Origin: Paractinoplanes ferrugineus
GTDB taxonomy: Bacteria > Actinomycetota > Actinomycetes > Mycobacteriales > Micromonosporaceae
Length of the DNA stretch: 64,000 nt
NCBI RefSeq assembly: GCF_016862195.1
Contig: NZ_BOMM01000032.1
Coordinates: 1-64,000 of the forward strand
Reading direction: 5' to 3'
Shown: piece after piece, positions 17,091-24,361 of the stretch
How positions within the stretch are numbered: the stretch's first letter is position 1
Layout: the number at the start of each line of letters is the position of its first letter
Made by a program: the position numbers and the translations under genes
Notes under the pieces: model-generated
Databases searched by the model: none
The model's input: only the letters and a program-made list of their open reading frames with translations
Told to the model about the DNA's origin: nothing

Positions 17091-17990
17091 ATGACGGAGC
17101 AGGCGAGCCGGCTCAAGTTCCTTTTGCAGGTCAAGCACTGGCAGACATACAGGACGTTCTGCCGCGAGTATGATCGGGCGGCCGCCGCCCTTGATCCCCA
17201 ACTTGTCGGGACCTGGCCGAGCCGCGCACACTTCTACCGCTGGCTGTCAGGTGCTTTGAAGGGCCTCCCACACCCGCACCATTGCCGAGTCATTGAGGCG
17301 ATGTTCGACGGCCTGCCCGCGAGCCAGATCTTCGAATCGTTGACGCCGGATCGGGCCGCCACCGAGTTCACTCCATCTGCCCTCGAGGCGCCAACGGTAG
17401 GCGCGGTGAGCGATCCGCTCGACCTCGTGATTTACGACAACCTAAACGACGAGGACAACCGCGCGATCAGTCAGCGGATCAGGAATGGGCGAAACATCTT
17501 CTTCGTGGCGCACACCGGATACAACGCTATGGTTTCGCTCTACCAGTCGCCGATGCGCGCGGCGTTAGAAAAGGGGGCCGTCTTGAAGGTGGTGGTGACG
17601 GCACCAGAGAATGCGATCATGCAATACGAGCAGCTCAAGCACCGGCTCTGTCCAAGCATTCGGCAGGAAGGCGAAATTCGCGAGGTGCTGGCCGCCTGCG
17701 AGCGGCATCGAGCACACGCCGTTCGGTTTGGCCAACCGGCGGAAAATGTTCAAGCTCGCACTTACCTAGGTGTTCCAAGCATGAACGCACTATTGGTAGA
17801 CGGTTGGCTCCGGCTCATTCCTTATCTACCGTTGATCGACGCGGCCGAGAGCCCTGTTTTCGAGTACTTCTTCGACGTCGATAGTCCGTCAACCACAATC
17901 AAGACCTATCTACGTTCACTGAATCTGCTGTGGTCGGACTCCACGCCCTCCCTCGATCAGGACAAAGCGCAGTCGGTGGCAAATCTCTAA
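17091..17990 (+). CDS. Actinobacterial HTH-like/PLD-like fold protein of unknown function
   Basis: A 299-residue protein. Residues 1 to about 85 contain the actinobacterial module WQTYRTFCREYDRAAAALDP followed by PSRAHFYRWLSG and LPHPHHCRVIEAMF, a helix-turn-helix-like DNA-binding or adaptor region. The C-terminal two thirds resemble the PLD-like region found after this module in actinobacterial proteins, but I see no HxK motif. AAGGAG precedes the ATG. Codons are visibly less GC-biased than in neighbours, consistent with transfer. It is the only sizeable gene between the tRNA-Gly 3'-half copies B and C. Role unknown; a stress or defence function is possible but unproven. Confidence 0.7.
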   Translation: MTEQASRLKFLLQVKHWQTYRTFCREYDRAAAALDPQLVGTWPSRAHFYRWLSGALKGLPHPHHCRVIEAMFDGLPASQIFESLTPDRAATEFTPSALEAPTVGAVSDPLDLVIYDNLNDEDNRAISQRIRNGRNIFFVAHTGYNAMVSLYQSPMRAALEKGAVLKVVVTAPENAIMQYEQLKHRLCPSIRQEGEIREVLAACERHRAHAVRFGQPAENVQARTYLGVPSMNALLVDGWLRLIPYLPLIDAAESPVFEYFFDVDSPSTTIKTYLRSLNLLWSDSTPSLDQDKAQSVANL

Positions 17991-18330
17991 CTTTGCTGCT
18001 GGCGGAGCTTTGCCGAGGTGGCGTTGCCAGACCGCGCGAGAGCGGGATTGCCCGGATGAAGTGCCGCCGCATGGAGCCTTCCGCTACATCATGTTGGCGC
18101 GGGAAGCAGTGCCTCCGGCCGCCGGGGGCATGGCCGTCTGGTCCCTCGACAAGAGCGGCGCGTTCGGCGTGCGCTCGGGGAAGAGTCTTCCCTTAGCCCG
18201 CCGTAAGCAAGTCATGCCGAACGTCGCTGTGCCATTGCCGTGCCATTAAGCATGGCCACACCAGGTCACTCCAGGCCGCTCCGCGTCACTGATAGGTGTG
18301 GTCGACTGAGCTGATCAACTTGCTCTGTCC
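17991..18330. other. Non-coding remnant within the tRNA-Gly integration scar
   Basis: About 340 bp between the HTH/PLD-like gene and tRNA fragment C. Short open frames exist but none has a ribosome binding site, recognisable family or consistent third-position GC bias. It is probably decayed element DNA. Confidence 0.5.
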
Positions 18331-18331
18331 G

Positions 18332-18375
18332 GTTCCCAAGCTGACAGTGCGGGTTCGATTCCCGTCACCCGCTCG
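18332..18375 (+). repeat. Third copy of tRNA-Gly 3' half (attachment-site scar C)
   Basis: The bases from TTCCCAAGCTGA through the acceptor CACCCGCTCG (18333-18375) are identical to the intact tRNA-Gly, followed by a degenerate copy of its terminator and of the downstream GGGGGC element. The left flank CGGTTCCC matches copy B. It marks the distal end of the integrated segment. Confidence 0.85.
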
Positions 18376-18380
18376 TCTCC

Positions 18381-18420
18381 GGGAGCCCTCTATCCGCAAA
18401 AAGCGCGGATCGGGGGCTCC
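18381..18420 (+). terminator. Degenerate copy of tRNA-Gly terminator
   Basis: GGAGCCCTCTATCCGC pairs with GCGGATCGGGGGCTCC around an AAAAA-containing loop, followed by TCGCATATCT. It mirrors the hairpin after the intact tRNA-Gly. Confidence 0.6.
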
Positions 18421-18432
18421 TCGCATATCTGC

Positions 18433-18469
18433 CTGGGGGCGACCCCCCAGACCCCCACGTTGCGGTGGG
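18433..18469. repeat. Post-tRNA GGGGGC/CCCCCAGACCCCCAC element, copy 2
   Basis: Nearly identical to 16365-16401, including the CCCCCACGTTGCGGTGG tail, and likewise located right after a tRNA-type terminator hairpin. Confidence 0.6.
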
Positions 18470-18495
18470 CGCGCTAGGCGGTTGGCGTCGGACTG

Positions 18496-18590
18496 GCGGG
18501 CCGGCGTCGGGTTAGCGGGCCGGCGTCGGGTTAGCGGGCCGGCGTCGGGTTAGCGGGCCGGCGTCGGGTTGGCGGGCTGGCGTCGGGCTG
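18496..18590. repeat. 19-bp tandem repeat, five units
   Basis: Units GCGGGCCGGCGTCGGGTTA lie head to tail; units 1-3 are identical, unit 4 has one change and unit 5 a few. A degenerate sixth copy lies just left. The minus-strand gene ends inside the array: the TTA of one unit supplies its TAA stop. Because 19 is not a multiple of three, copy-number change would alter the encoded tail. Confidence 0.9.
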
Positions 18591-19337
18591 AGCGCCGCTC
18601 TGCGAACGGGCCGTGTTGATCTTGAAGCGAGTTGTGGTTCGGGATTGCTCGCGCTTAGGGGGTGGGCTTAAGGCGTCGCCCACTGGCGCATCCAGAGCTT
18701 CCTTGACTCGAGCACGAATCCGGGGCGCTCTGATCCGAGCGGCAAGCGACTTCGCCTCGGAGTGAAGGTCGTCGACGAAGTCGCCAGGTGCTTCCTCCAC
18801 CGCCCAGAATTTCAGGGTCTCGACGGCTTTTGCCAGCAAGTCGTCGTCATGGCCCGCGGCATCGATGGCCTGTCGCATCTGGGCCCGTCCATCGTCCGTA
18901 CGGCCACCGGAATAGAGGAAGTACGCGTATCCGCGGTGGGCGAAGAGGACCTGAGTCGGACCCTCCGACTTTGCGGCAGTGGTTGCGCGGATCCAGATAC
19001 GTTCAGCCTCGGACGGGAAGCCTGCCCGACTCAAGGCGTACGCGAGCACTCGTAGCTCCGAACTGGTGACCTGCTTCTGGAACTTCGGCAGCAGCGCGAG
19101 CGCGTGAAACGACAGAATCTCGCGGCGACTGTTGACCGCGTTCGTGAAGTCGCCCGCGTTCAGACCGTCTGGCGTTTTCAGCTGCTCGAAGGACAACGCG
19201 TCGAGATCGGCGATCGCGGCGGTGAGCCGAAGCCACTCGCTGCGCCTGACGTCGCGGCGCCGTTCCAAGACGCCATAGATGGCGAGGGCAAGGGCACACA
19301 CGCTGATCAGGAGAGATGCGTAGTTGCCGCCAGACAT
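18531..19337 (-). CDS. N-terminally membrane-anchored protein of unknown function
   Basis: A 268-residue protein. An N-terminal membrane anchor (YASLLISVCALALAIYGVLE) is followed by an alpha-helical, TPR-like region (FHALALLPKFQ, LSRAGFPSEAERIWIRATTA, AHRGYAYFLYSGGRTDDGRA). A Ser/Pro/Arg-rich tail ends in PTRRRPANPTPAR, encoded by the 19-bp tandem repeats. I recognise no family. It lies beside the integration scar and could be accessory DNA. The topology suggests a cytoplasmic helical domain tethered to the membrane. Confidence 0.7.
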   Translation of the reverse strand: MSGGNYASLLISVCALALAIYGVLERRRDVRRSEWLRLTAAIADLDALSFEQLKTPDGLNAGDFTNAVNSRREILSFHALALLPKFQKQVTSSELRVLAYALSRAGFPSEAERIWIRATTAAKSEGPTQVLFAHRGYAYFLYSGGRTDDGRAQMRQAIDAAGHDDDLLAKAVETLKFWAVEEAPGDFVDDLHSEAKSLAARIRAPRIRARVKEALDAPVGDALSPPPKREQSRTTTRFKINTARSQSGAQPDASPPTRRRPANPTPAR

Positions 19338-19585
19338 ATCTCCACGCTAACGGCGGGGGCAAGAGCTGCCTGGTTCGCGCGCGCCTGGACTCGACAACTG
19401 AGGAATGACGTGGAGCGCTGGCTATACCGAATTCTGGAACGCCAGTCTCATCGAACGAGCGCGAGCGCATCGAGGGCGGCGGCTTCTGGCACATTCTGCG
19501 CTTATCGCGCTGTGACGAGCGGCAAGATCACCGCGTGCAGGTTCGGGCGCCGGGGGAGGAAGTCGAGACGTAACCGGCGGAAGGA

Positions 19586-19603
19586 CGCCCGCTAAGGCGG
19601 GCG
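19586..19603. terminator. Terminator hairpin downstream of SipW-type protein gene
   Basis: A perfect 7-bp stem CGCCCGC/GCGGGCG with loop TAAG lies about 25 bp past the stop of the leftward gene at 19626. Confidence 0.6.
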
Positions 19604-19625
19604 CCCTTTCCCTTGTCAGCCGGAG

Positions 19626-20240
19626 TTACTTGGTGTCGGCGACCTGGCTGTCCTCGTCCGACTTCTGGGCGGTGCCGGCCCCGGCAACCGAACGAACCGG
19701 GCTGCCGAGTGGTTCCAGTCCGGTCGGGGAAGTCTTCACCGGCTCGCGGGTGGCCTCGAAAACCACCGTGTACTTCGGGTCGAACCGCAGGCCGCTGCAG
19801 GTCTCCGTGGCTTCCCTCTTCAGGCTGACGGCCTTCTTCAAGGTCACGGTGACCGAGCCGCCGTGGTCAAGAACGAGCGCGCCGCCCGGCTGGTAGGTGG
19901 CGAGCTGGAGGTTTCCGGAACAGTCGTTCGTGAGGCCGGTCGGCGTGATGGAGACGACCTTGCCCTGCACCGTGTTCGAGCTCGGGTTGCCGAGGACGAG
20001 CTGGACGTCGCCCGACTCGCCCGGCAGCAGGAGCTTTCCGTTCGCCGGGTACCCGTTGCCGTCCGGACGACCCATCCAGGTGCCATTCGCCGTCAGCGGC
20101 TCGAACGTTTCCGTGCCGGCGCCTGTGGCGTTGGCCGTTGCGGAACGGTTGAAGGCGGCGAATGCGACTCCGCCGATGGTGAGGGCGGCTACGGCGACGC
20201 CGGTACCGATGACGGCGAGACGCTTTTTGCTGCGCGACAT
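19626..20240 (-). CDS. Secreted protein with SipW-dependent-type signal peptide
   Basis: A 204-residue protein. The N-terminus has MSRSKKR, a hydrophobic stretch ending GGVAFAAFNRSATANATG and then a beta-rich domain. This is the pattern of SipW-dependent signal peptides, known from TasA and camelysin-like exported proteins. GGAG lies eight bases before the ATG at 20240. The mature part has two cysteines (NDCSGN, ETCSGL) that may form a disulfide. No SipW-type peptidase is in the window. It is probably co-transcribed with the upstream Thr/Pro-rich protein 66 bp away. Confidence 0.72.
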   Translation of the reverse strand: MSRSKKRLAVIGTGVAVAALTIGGVAFAAFNRSATANATGAGTETFEPLTANGTWMGRPDGNGYPANGKLLLPGESGDVQLVLGNPSSNTVQGKVVSITPTGLTNDCSGNLQLATYQPGGALVLDHGGSVTVTLKKAVSLKREATETCSGLRFDPKYTVVFEATREPVKTSPTGLEPLGSPVRSVAGAGTAQKSDEDSQVADTK

Positions 20241-20306
20241 CAAGTGGCTCCTACGAGTAAGTGTGTGTGCGCTGGTGGAGGTCGCACGCACGAGGACGGT
20301 CCTGGT

Positions 20307-20759
20307 TCATGGCTGTTTGCTGGTGCTTTCCAGCGGTGCGGGAGCGGCTGCCGTTTCTGTGGAGGTCGACGGCTCCGCATCGGACACCTGTGGGCTGGTT
20401 TCGGTTGTTGCGGTTCGGGTCGGTTGTGGGTCGGCGACCAGGGGCTGGGCGGCTGCCGGGGACGTCGGGGTGACCGCGGGACCTGCGGTCGGCGTTGACG
20501 TCGCCGGGAGCGTTCTGCCTGCTGGTCGGGAGGGCGAAGCGGGCGTGCCGGCCGGCTTGGCCGGGGGCGTCTCGGTTGCCGTCGGCACGCCCGTTTCGAT
20601 TTCGACCCGCACCTGGGTTTCGGTCGTCCAGGCGGGCCCGTCTTCGGCGGCGAAGGCCATTCCGCCGGCTCCCACCACCGCCGCGATGGCGAAGCAGTAG
20701 AAAGCGAATGCCATTCGGTTACGTCGTTGCCGACGCTGTCGAACCTTGGTGGCATACAT
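20307..20759 (-). CDS. Secreted or membrane-anchored Thr/Pro-rich protein
   Basis: A 150-residue protein. A very basic N-terminus (KVRQRRQRRNR) precedes one hydrophobic segment ending GAGGMAFAAED, a likely signal peptide or anchor. The rest is a Thr/Pro/Ala/Ser-rich disordered tail. GGAAAGA precedes the ATG. It sits directly upstream of the SipW-type protein and may be its partner. LPATS within the tail is not followed by a membrane span and is not a sortase signal. Function unknown. Confidence 0.65.
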   Translation of the reverse strand: MYATKVRQRRQRRNRMAFAFYCFAIAAVVGAGGMAFAAEDGPAWTTETQVRVEIETGVPTATETPPAKPAGTPASPSRPAGRTLPATSTPTAGPAVTPTSPAAAQPLVADPQPTRTATTETSPQVSDAEPSTSTETAAAPAPLESTSKQP

Positions 20760-20901
20760 TCTTTCCGGGCTCCGTTCATTGCCTATCGTGGCTGGCCTGA
20801 AAGAACCTAAGCCGCGATGGCCATTTCGCGCAGTCCCGCGTTAGCGGTAGTCCGGGCGGCGTGGGGCGGGTAGTTGATCGGCTCTGCGCAGGGGCGAACG
20901 G

Positions 20902-21657
20902 TTACGCGGCGGGATCGAGATGGGCGGTGCCGCCCAGCTCAGCCACGTGGCGTCGGTCCAGCGTCAGGGAGCCGGCCCGGACGGCGGACGCCACCGCGTG
21001 GACGGCGTAGGCCACCAGGTCGGGGGCATCGATCGGGAGCAGGTGGCCGGAGTTCTCGGCGACGATCACCGGGGCCCGCCAATCGTCGGCCAGGAGCTGC
21101 TGGGTCAGGTGCCACAGGTCGTCCAGGGCCGGGTGCGGGATGGCGGCGAAGTCCGGGATCCACCAGTGCCGGCGGCGGGTCATCACCACGGCGGGGACGC
21201 TCAACGGCTGGGCGCGCAGGAGTTCGACGTGGCCGGCGACGACGTCGATCGCGGTGCCGGTCTCCTCGTCGCCGTCGATGAAGAAGTCCGTCTGCGGCCA
21301 GGTCAGGCTTTGCGGCAGGGAGGCGTCGAGGAACACGGCGCCGGCCACCCGGTGGGGACAGCGGTGCGCGAACACCCGGGCGATCGAGGCCCCGATGGAG
21401 TGGCCCACCAGCACGAACGGCTCGGTGACGCGGGCCGCGTCGAGGGTGGCGGCGAGCTCGTCGGCGAAGACGCTGAACGGCAGCGGCGGGTTCGGCGCGG
21501 GGCGGGGCGGCGCTTTTCCGCATGCGGGGCGGTCATAGGTGAAGACGGCAGCCCCGGGCAGCCGGTCGATTACGGGTTTCCACGAGTTTCCGCTGAAGCC
21601 GAGGGCGGAGACGAACACGATCAGGGGAGCCATGCCGGCCCGCACACTGATCGTCAC
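20902..21657 (-). CDS. Alpha/beta hydrolase
   Basis: A 251-residue alpha/beta hydrolase fold protein. LVGHSIGAS is the nucleophile elbow (catalytic Ser). VVFLDAS-like FLDASLPQS follows it, and NSGHLLPIDAPDLVA supplies the catalytic histidine near the C-terminus. YDRPACGKAPP resembles the lipid/ester hydrolase oxyanion region. The GTG start at 21657 is provisional; the in-frame ATG at 21633 is an alternative. Substrate unknown. It is divergent from an AraC-type regulator, which may control it. Confidence 0.85.
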   Translation of the reverse strand: MTISVRAGMAPLIVFVSALGFSGNSWKPVIDRLPGAAVFTYDRPACGKAPPRPAPNPPLPFSVFADELAATLDAARVTEPFVLVGHSIGASIARVFAHRCPHRVAGAVFLDASLPQSLTWPQTDFFIDGDEETGTAIDVVAGHVELLRAQPLSVPAVVMTRRRHWWIPDFAAIPHPALDDLWHLTQQLLADDWRAPVIVAENSGHLLPIDAPDLVAYAVHAVASAVRAGSLTLDRRHVAELGGTAHLDPAA

Positions 21658-21739
21658 CTATTCGATGCTAATCGTAACCATGGAGATCGGCTAGGCGTCT
21701 GGGCTGCAAAAAGGGCCGGCAACAGGGCACCCTGTAGGG

Positions 21740-22177
21740 GTGACTGCCAGATCGGAGGCCCGGCTCAGAGAGCTCCGGCTGCTGCGCCAGGTGCGGGACC
21801 GCATCGATCGCGAATACGCGCAACCGCTCGATGTGGAGGCGCTGGCCCGTGGCGTACACATGTCGGCCGGTCATCTGAGTCGGGAGTTCCGCGCGGCGTA
21901 CGGCGAATCGCCGTACAGCTATTTGATGACCCGCCGCATCGAACGCGCCATGGCCCTTCTTCGCCGGGGTGACCGAAGTGTCACCGATGTTTGTTTCGCG
22001 GTGGGCTGTTCGTCGCTCGGCACCTTCAGCACGCGTTTCTCGGAGCTGGTCGGCATGTCACCCAGCGTGTACAAGAGGTTGGCGGCGGAGGATGCCGCCG
22101 GCCTTCCGGCCTGTGTCGCCAAGCAGATCACCCGGCCGATCAGGAATCGAGAAGCAGTTCGGGTCCGAGCCACCTAA
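21740..22177 (+). CDS. AraC-family transcriptional regulator
   Basis: A 145-residue protein consisting almost only of an AraC double helix-turn-helix. HMSAGHLSREFRAAYGESPY is the first helix-turn-helix and VCFAVGCSSLGTFSTRFSELVGMSPSVYK the second, linked by RRIERAMALL. No ligand-binding domain is present, so it is either a short-type regulator or acts with a separate sensor. It is followed ten bases later by a VOC protein with which it is probably co-transcribed. Confidence 0.88.
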   Translation: MTARSEARLRELRLLRQVRDRIDREYAQPLDVEALARGVHMSAGHLSREFRAAYGESPYSYLMTRRIERAMALLRRGDRSVTDVCFAVGCSSLGTFSTRFSELVGMSPSVYKRLAAEDAAGLPACVAKQITRPIRNREAVRVRAT

Positions 22178-22186
22178 CGTGACGGC

Positions 22187-22594
22187 ATGAGCATCATCAT
22201 TCGAAACTCGTTCCTGCCGGCCGACGATCCGGAGAAGTCGCTCGCGTTCTATCGGGACACGTTGGGGTTCGAGGTCCGCGGCGATGTCGGGTACGGGAAC
22301 ATGCGCTGGATCACGGTCGGTCCTAAGGATCAGCCCGAGACGTCGATCGTGCTCCACCCGCCGGCCGCCGATCCCGGCATCACCGATGTCGAGCGGCAGA
22401 CCATCGCCGAGCTGATGGCCAAGGGCACCTACGCCGGGATCGTGCTGGCCACCGAGGATCTGTCGGGCACGTTCGACCGGGTGCAGGCGAGTGGGGCCGA
22501 AGTGGTGCAGGAGCCGATGGACCAGCCGTACGGGGTGCGTGACTGCGCCTTCCGCGATCCCGCCGGCACCATGGTCCGGATCAACCAGCTCTAG
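22187..22594 (+). CDS. Glyoxalase/bleomycin-resistance (VOC) family protein
   Basis: A 135-residue VOC-fold protein starting MSIIIRNSFLPADDPEKSLA with FYRDTLGFEV, the typical paired beta-alpha-beta-beta-beta start. Metal-ligand positions are not clearly the classic His/Glu set, so it may be a binding protein, dioxygenase-like enzyme or resistance factor. The tight ten-base spacing to the AraC gene suggests a common transcript and a shared role in handling the same compound. Confidence 0.85.
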   Translation: MSIIIRNSFLPADDPEKSLAFYRDTLGFEVRGDVGYGNMRWITVGPKDQPETSIVLHPPAADPGITDVERQTIAELMAKGTYAGIVLATEDLSGTFDRVQASGAEVVQEPMDQPYGVRDCAFRDPAGTMVRINQL

Positions 22595-22613
22595 AACCAC
22601 GGGCCGCAGCCGG

Positions 22614-23399
22614 TCACTCGATGCGGAGAAAGACGTTGTCGATCAGGCCGGCGAACTGGTCGTTTCCGCGAGCCGGCCCCTTTCCGCCGACGCGCAACGG
22701 TTCGGCGTTGGCGATCATCAACCGGGGCGGCAGGCGGACCCAGGCCTTCTCCTCGCCGTCCACGCGCAGGGTCAGACGGTCCGCGGAGCGCACACAGGCC
22801 AGCACGTGCCAGCGGCCATCGGCCACGTTCAGCGACGGCTCAGCCCGGAAGATCCCGCCGAGCCGGCCCACGACCACGCAGCTCGGGTGGCCCAGCCGGT
22901 GGTCTACCTGCAGCTTGAACTGACTGCCACCCCCGACCGAGTAGCCCTTCTGGAACACGTTCGCCCCGTCGGCCAGGTCACTGCGAGTCATCAGCACCGA
23001 TGCCCCGTACACCAGCGGTCGGGTTCCCGGGTTGAGGCTGTCGTCCCGGAGTCCCTGCAGGATCGCCCGGGGGCAATCCGCCTCCCGGGCCCGCGTGCAT
23101 CGGTCCGGGTAGGCGACCGCCAGACCTGTTCCTTGCGGTACGAGTCGGAGCTTGCCGCCGTTCTCGCCGAGCGGGCGTAGCGGATGTCCGCCGTCGAGAT
23201 CGGTGATCGGCAGCCGCGGGCCACTGTCGAATGTGTATCGGATGCTGACCGGCGCGGTGGCGACCCCGACCCGGGGTCTGTCGTGGTCGGCCGCCGGGAC
23301 CTGGGCCGATGCCGGCCGGATGGCGGTCGGGCCGTGTTGCGCGAGGACGAGCCCAACGGCGAGGAACAGCGGAGTGAACCGACGCCCGATGGAGAACAT
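22614..23399 (-). CDS. Secreted LamG-like (concanavalin-fold) protein
   Basis: A 261-residue protein. The ATG at 23399 is followed by a signal peptide (FTPLFLAVGLVLAQHGPTAI). The mature part is beta-rich with features of the LamG/concanavalin-like fold: YTFDSG near the start, ADGRWHVLACVRSADRLTLRVDGE and DNVFLRIE at the end. Four cysteines may pair outside the cell. It probably binds carbohydrate or another extracellular ligand; no catalytic residues are evident. Transcribed away from the GntR-controlled operon. Confidence 0.8.
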   Translation of the reverse strand: MFSIGRRFTPLFLAVGLVLAQHGPTAIRPASAQVPAADHDRPRVGVATAPVSIRYTFDSGPRLPITDLDGGHPLRPLGENGGKLRLVPQGTGLAVAYPDRCTRAREADCPRAILQGLRDDSLNPGTRPLVYGASVLMTRSDLADGANVFQKGYSVGGGSQFKLQVDHRLGHPSCVVVGRLGGIFRAEPSLNVADGRWHVLACVRSADRLTLRVDGEEKAWVRLPPRLMIANAEPLRVGGKGPARGNDQFAGLIDNVFLRIE

Positions 23400-23498
23400 G
23401 TGGCTATTGTCCGGATTGCCGCCTAGATCACCGCTGCTGCGCCGGGGAACCGGCAAAATGCACTCGGAAGAGGTACGCGTCGAATGCCGCTCGACATT

Positions 23499-23510
23499 AT
23501 TGTCAACAAT
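23499..23510. promoter_or_regulatory. GntR-type operator, site 1 (ligK promoter)
   Basis: ATTGTCAACAAT, a perfect ATTGT-NN-ACAAT palindrome, 128 bp before the aldolase start. One of four such sites in the locus. Confidence 0.7.
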
Positions 23511-23553
23511 TCAGTGGCTTGGTAGAGCAATGTAAACGGTCTTTGTCGCCGAC

Positions 23554-23565
23554 ATTGTTGACAAT
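23554..23565. promoter_or_regulatory. GntR-type operator, site 2 (ligK promoter)
   Basis: ATTGTTGACAAT, a perfect copy of the same palindrome 55 bp downstream of site 1 and 62 bp before the aldolase ATG. Likely bound by the GntR protein encoded in the operon. Confidence 0.7.
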
Positions 23566-23626
23566 CGGGGGACGCGTCCTAGGCTGGGCCCGAGGCAGGC
23601 TCGAAGCCCGCCAGGGGGAGGCCGTC

Positions 23627-24328
23627 ATGAAGACCGTCGTAGTCACCGATCCACCTCGCGCCGACGAGCGGGACGCGCAGACCCTGGGCGAATACGGCGT
23701 GGCCACTGTGCACGAGGCCGTCGGCCGGGTCGGCTACCTCGGCCCCGAGTTCCGCCCGGCCTGGCCTGGCGCCAAGATGGGCGGCACCGCCGTGACGGTG
23801 CTCTGCTGGCCCGGCGACAACCTGATGATCCACGTGGCGGTCGAGCAGTGCCGCCCCGGTGACGTCCTGGTCGTGGCGACCAACTCGCCGTCCACCGACG
23901 GCCTGTTCGGCGAACTCTTCGCCGGGGCGTTGCGGCAACGCGGGGTGCGCGGCGCGGTGCTGGCCAGTGGCGTACGCGATGTGGCTGATCTTCGGGATCT
24001 GGGGTTTCCGGTGTGGTCGCGGGCGATCAGCGCCCAGGGCTCGGTCAAGGCCACGGCCGGCGCGGTGAATGTCCCGGTCGTCCTCGGCGGACAGACGATT
24101 CACCCCGGCGACGTGATCCTCGGCGACGACGACGGGGTGACCGTCGTGCCGCGCGCCGACGTGCCGCGCGCGCTGACCGCCGCCCAGGCCCGCCTCGACA
24201 AGGAGGCCGCGACCAGGGCCGCCTTCGCCGCGGGTGAGCTGGGCCTCGACCGCTACGGCCTGCGCGCGAGGCTTCCCGAGCTGGGCATCGAGTACGTCTC
24301 CTACGAGGAGTACGTGAAAGGTGACTGA
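23627..24328 (+). CDS. ligK: 4-carboxy-4-hydroxy-2-oxoadipate aldolase-type protein (RraA superfamily)
   Basis: A 233-residue protein. GGTAVTVLCWPGDNLMIHVA and ASGVRDVADLRDLGFPVW are typical of RraA-fold aldolases, with the conserved Arg-Asp pair in GVRD. LigK/GalC-type members split 4-carboxy-4-hydroxy-2-oxoadipate to pyruvate and oxaloacetate at the end of the protocatechuate 4,5-cleavage and gallate pathways. The next gene encodes the enzyme making that substrate, which supports this over the RNase E-regulator role. GGGGGAGG precedes the ATG. Confidence 0.82.
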   Translation: MKTVVVTDPPRADERDAQTLGEYGVATVHEAVGRVGYLGPEFRPAWPGAKMGGTAVTVLCWPGDNLMIHVAVEQCRPGDVLVVATNSPSTDGLFGELFAGALRQRGVRGAVLASGVRDVADLRDLGFPVWSRAISAQGSVKATAGAVNVPVVLGGQTIHPGDVILGDDDGVTVVPRADVPRALTAAQARLDKEAATRAAFAAGELGLDRYGLRARLPELGIEYVSYEEYVKGD

Positions 24329-24361
24329 CCCACAGACCACGACCGGGCGAGGAGCTCACCT

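Noticed and set aside
18010..18249. Possible 79-codon gene after the HTH/PLD-like gene
   Set aside because: No ribosome binding site, no recognisable family and no clear codon bias. Treated as decayed element DNA.
16308..18331. Integrase or transposase in the tRNA-Gly island
   Set aside because: I looked for tyrosine or serine recombinase motifs on both strands and saw none, so I do not call a complete mobile element.
18496..18590. CRISPR-like repeat
   Set aside because: Units are 19 bp head to tail without spacers and there are no cas genes. It is a simple tandem repeat.
20307..20759. LPATS as a sortase sorting signal
   Set aside because: It lies in the middle of a disordered tail and is not followed by a hydrophobic segment and positive charges.
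23511..23553. Riboswitch or attenuator ahead of the aldolase operon
   Set aside because: Only the two palindromic operator copies stand out. No structured aptamer-like conserved region is visible.
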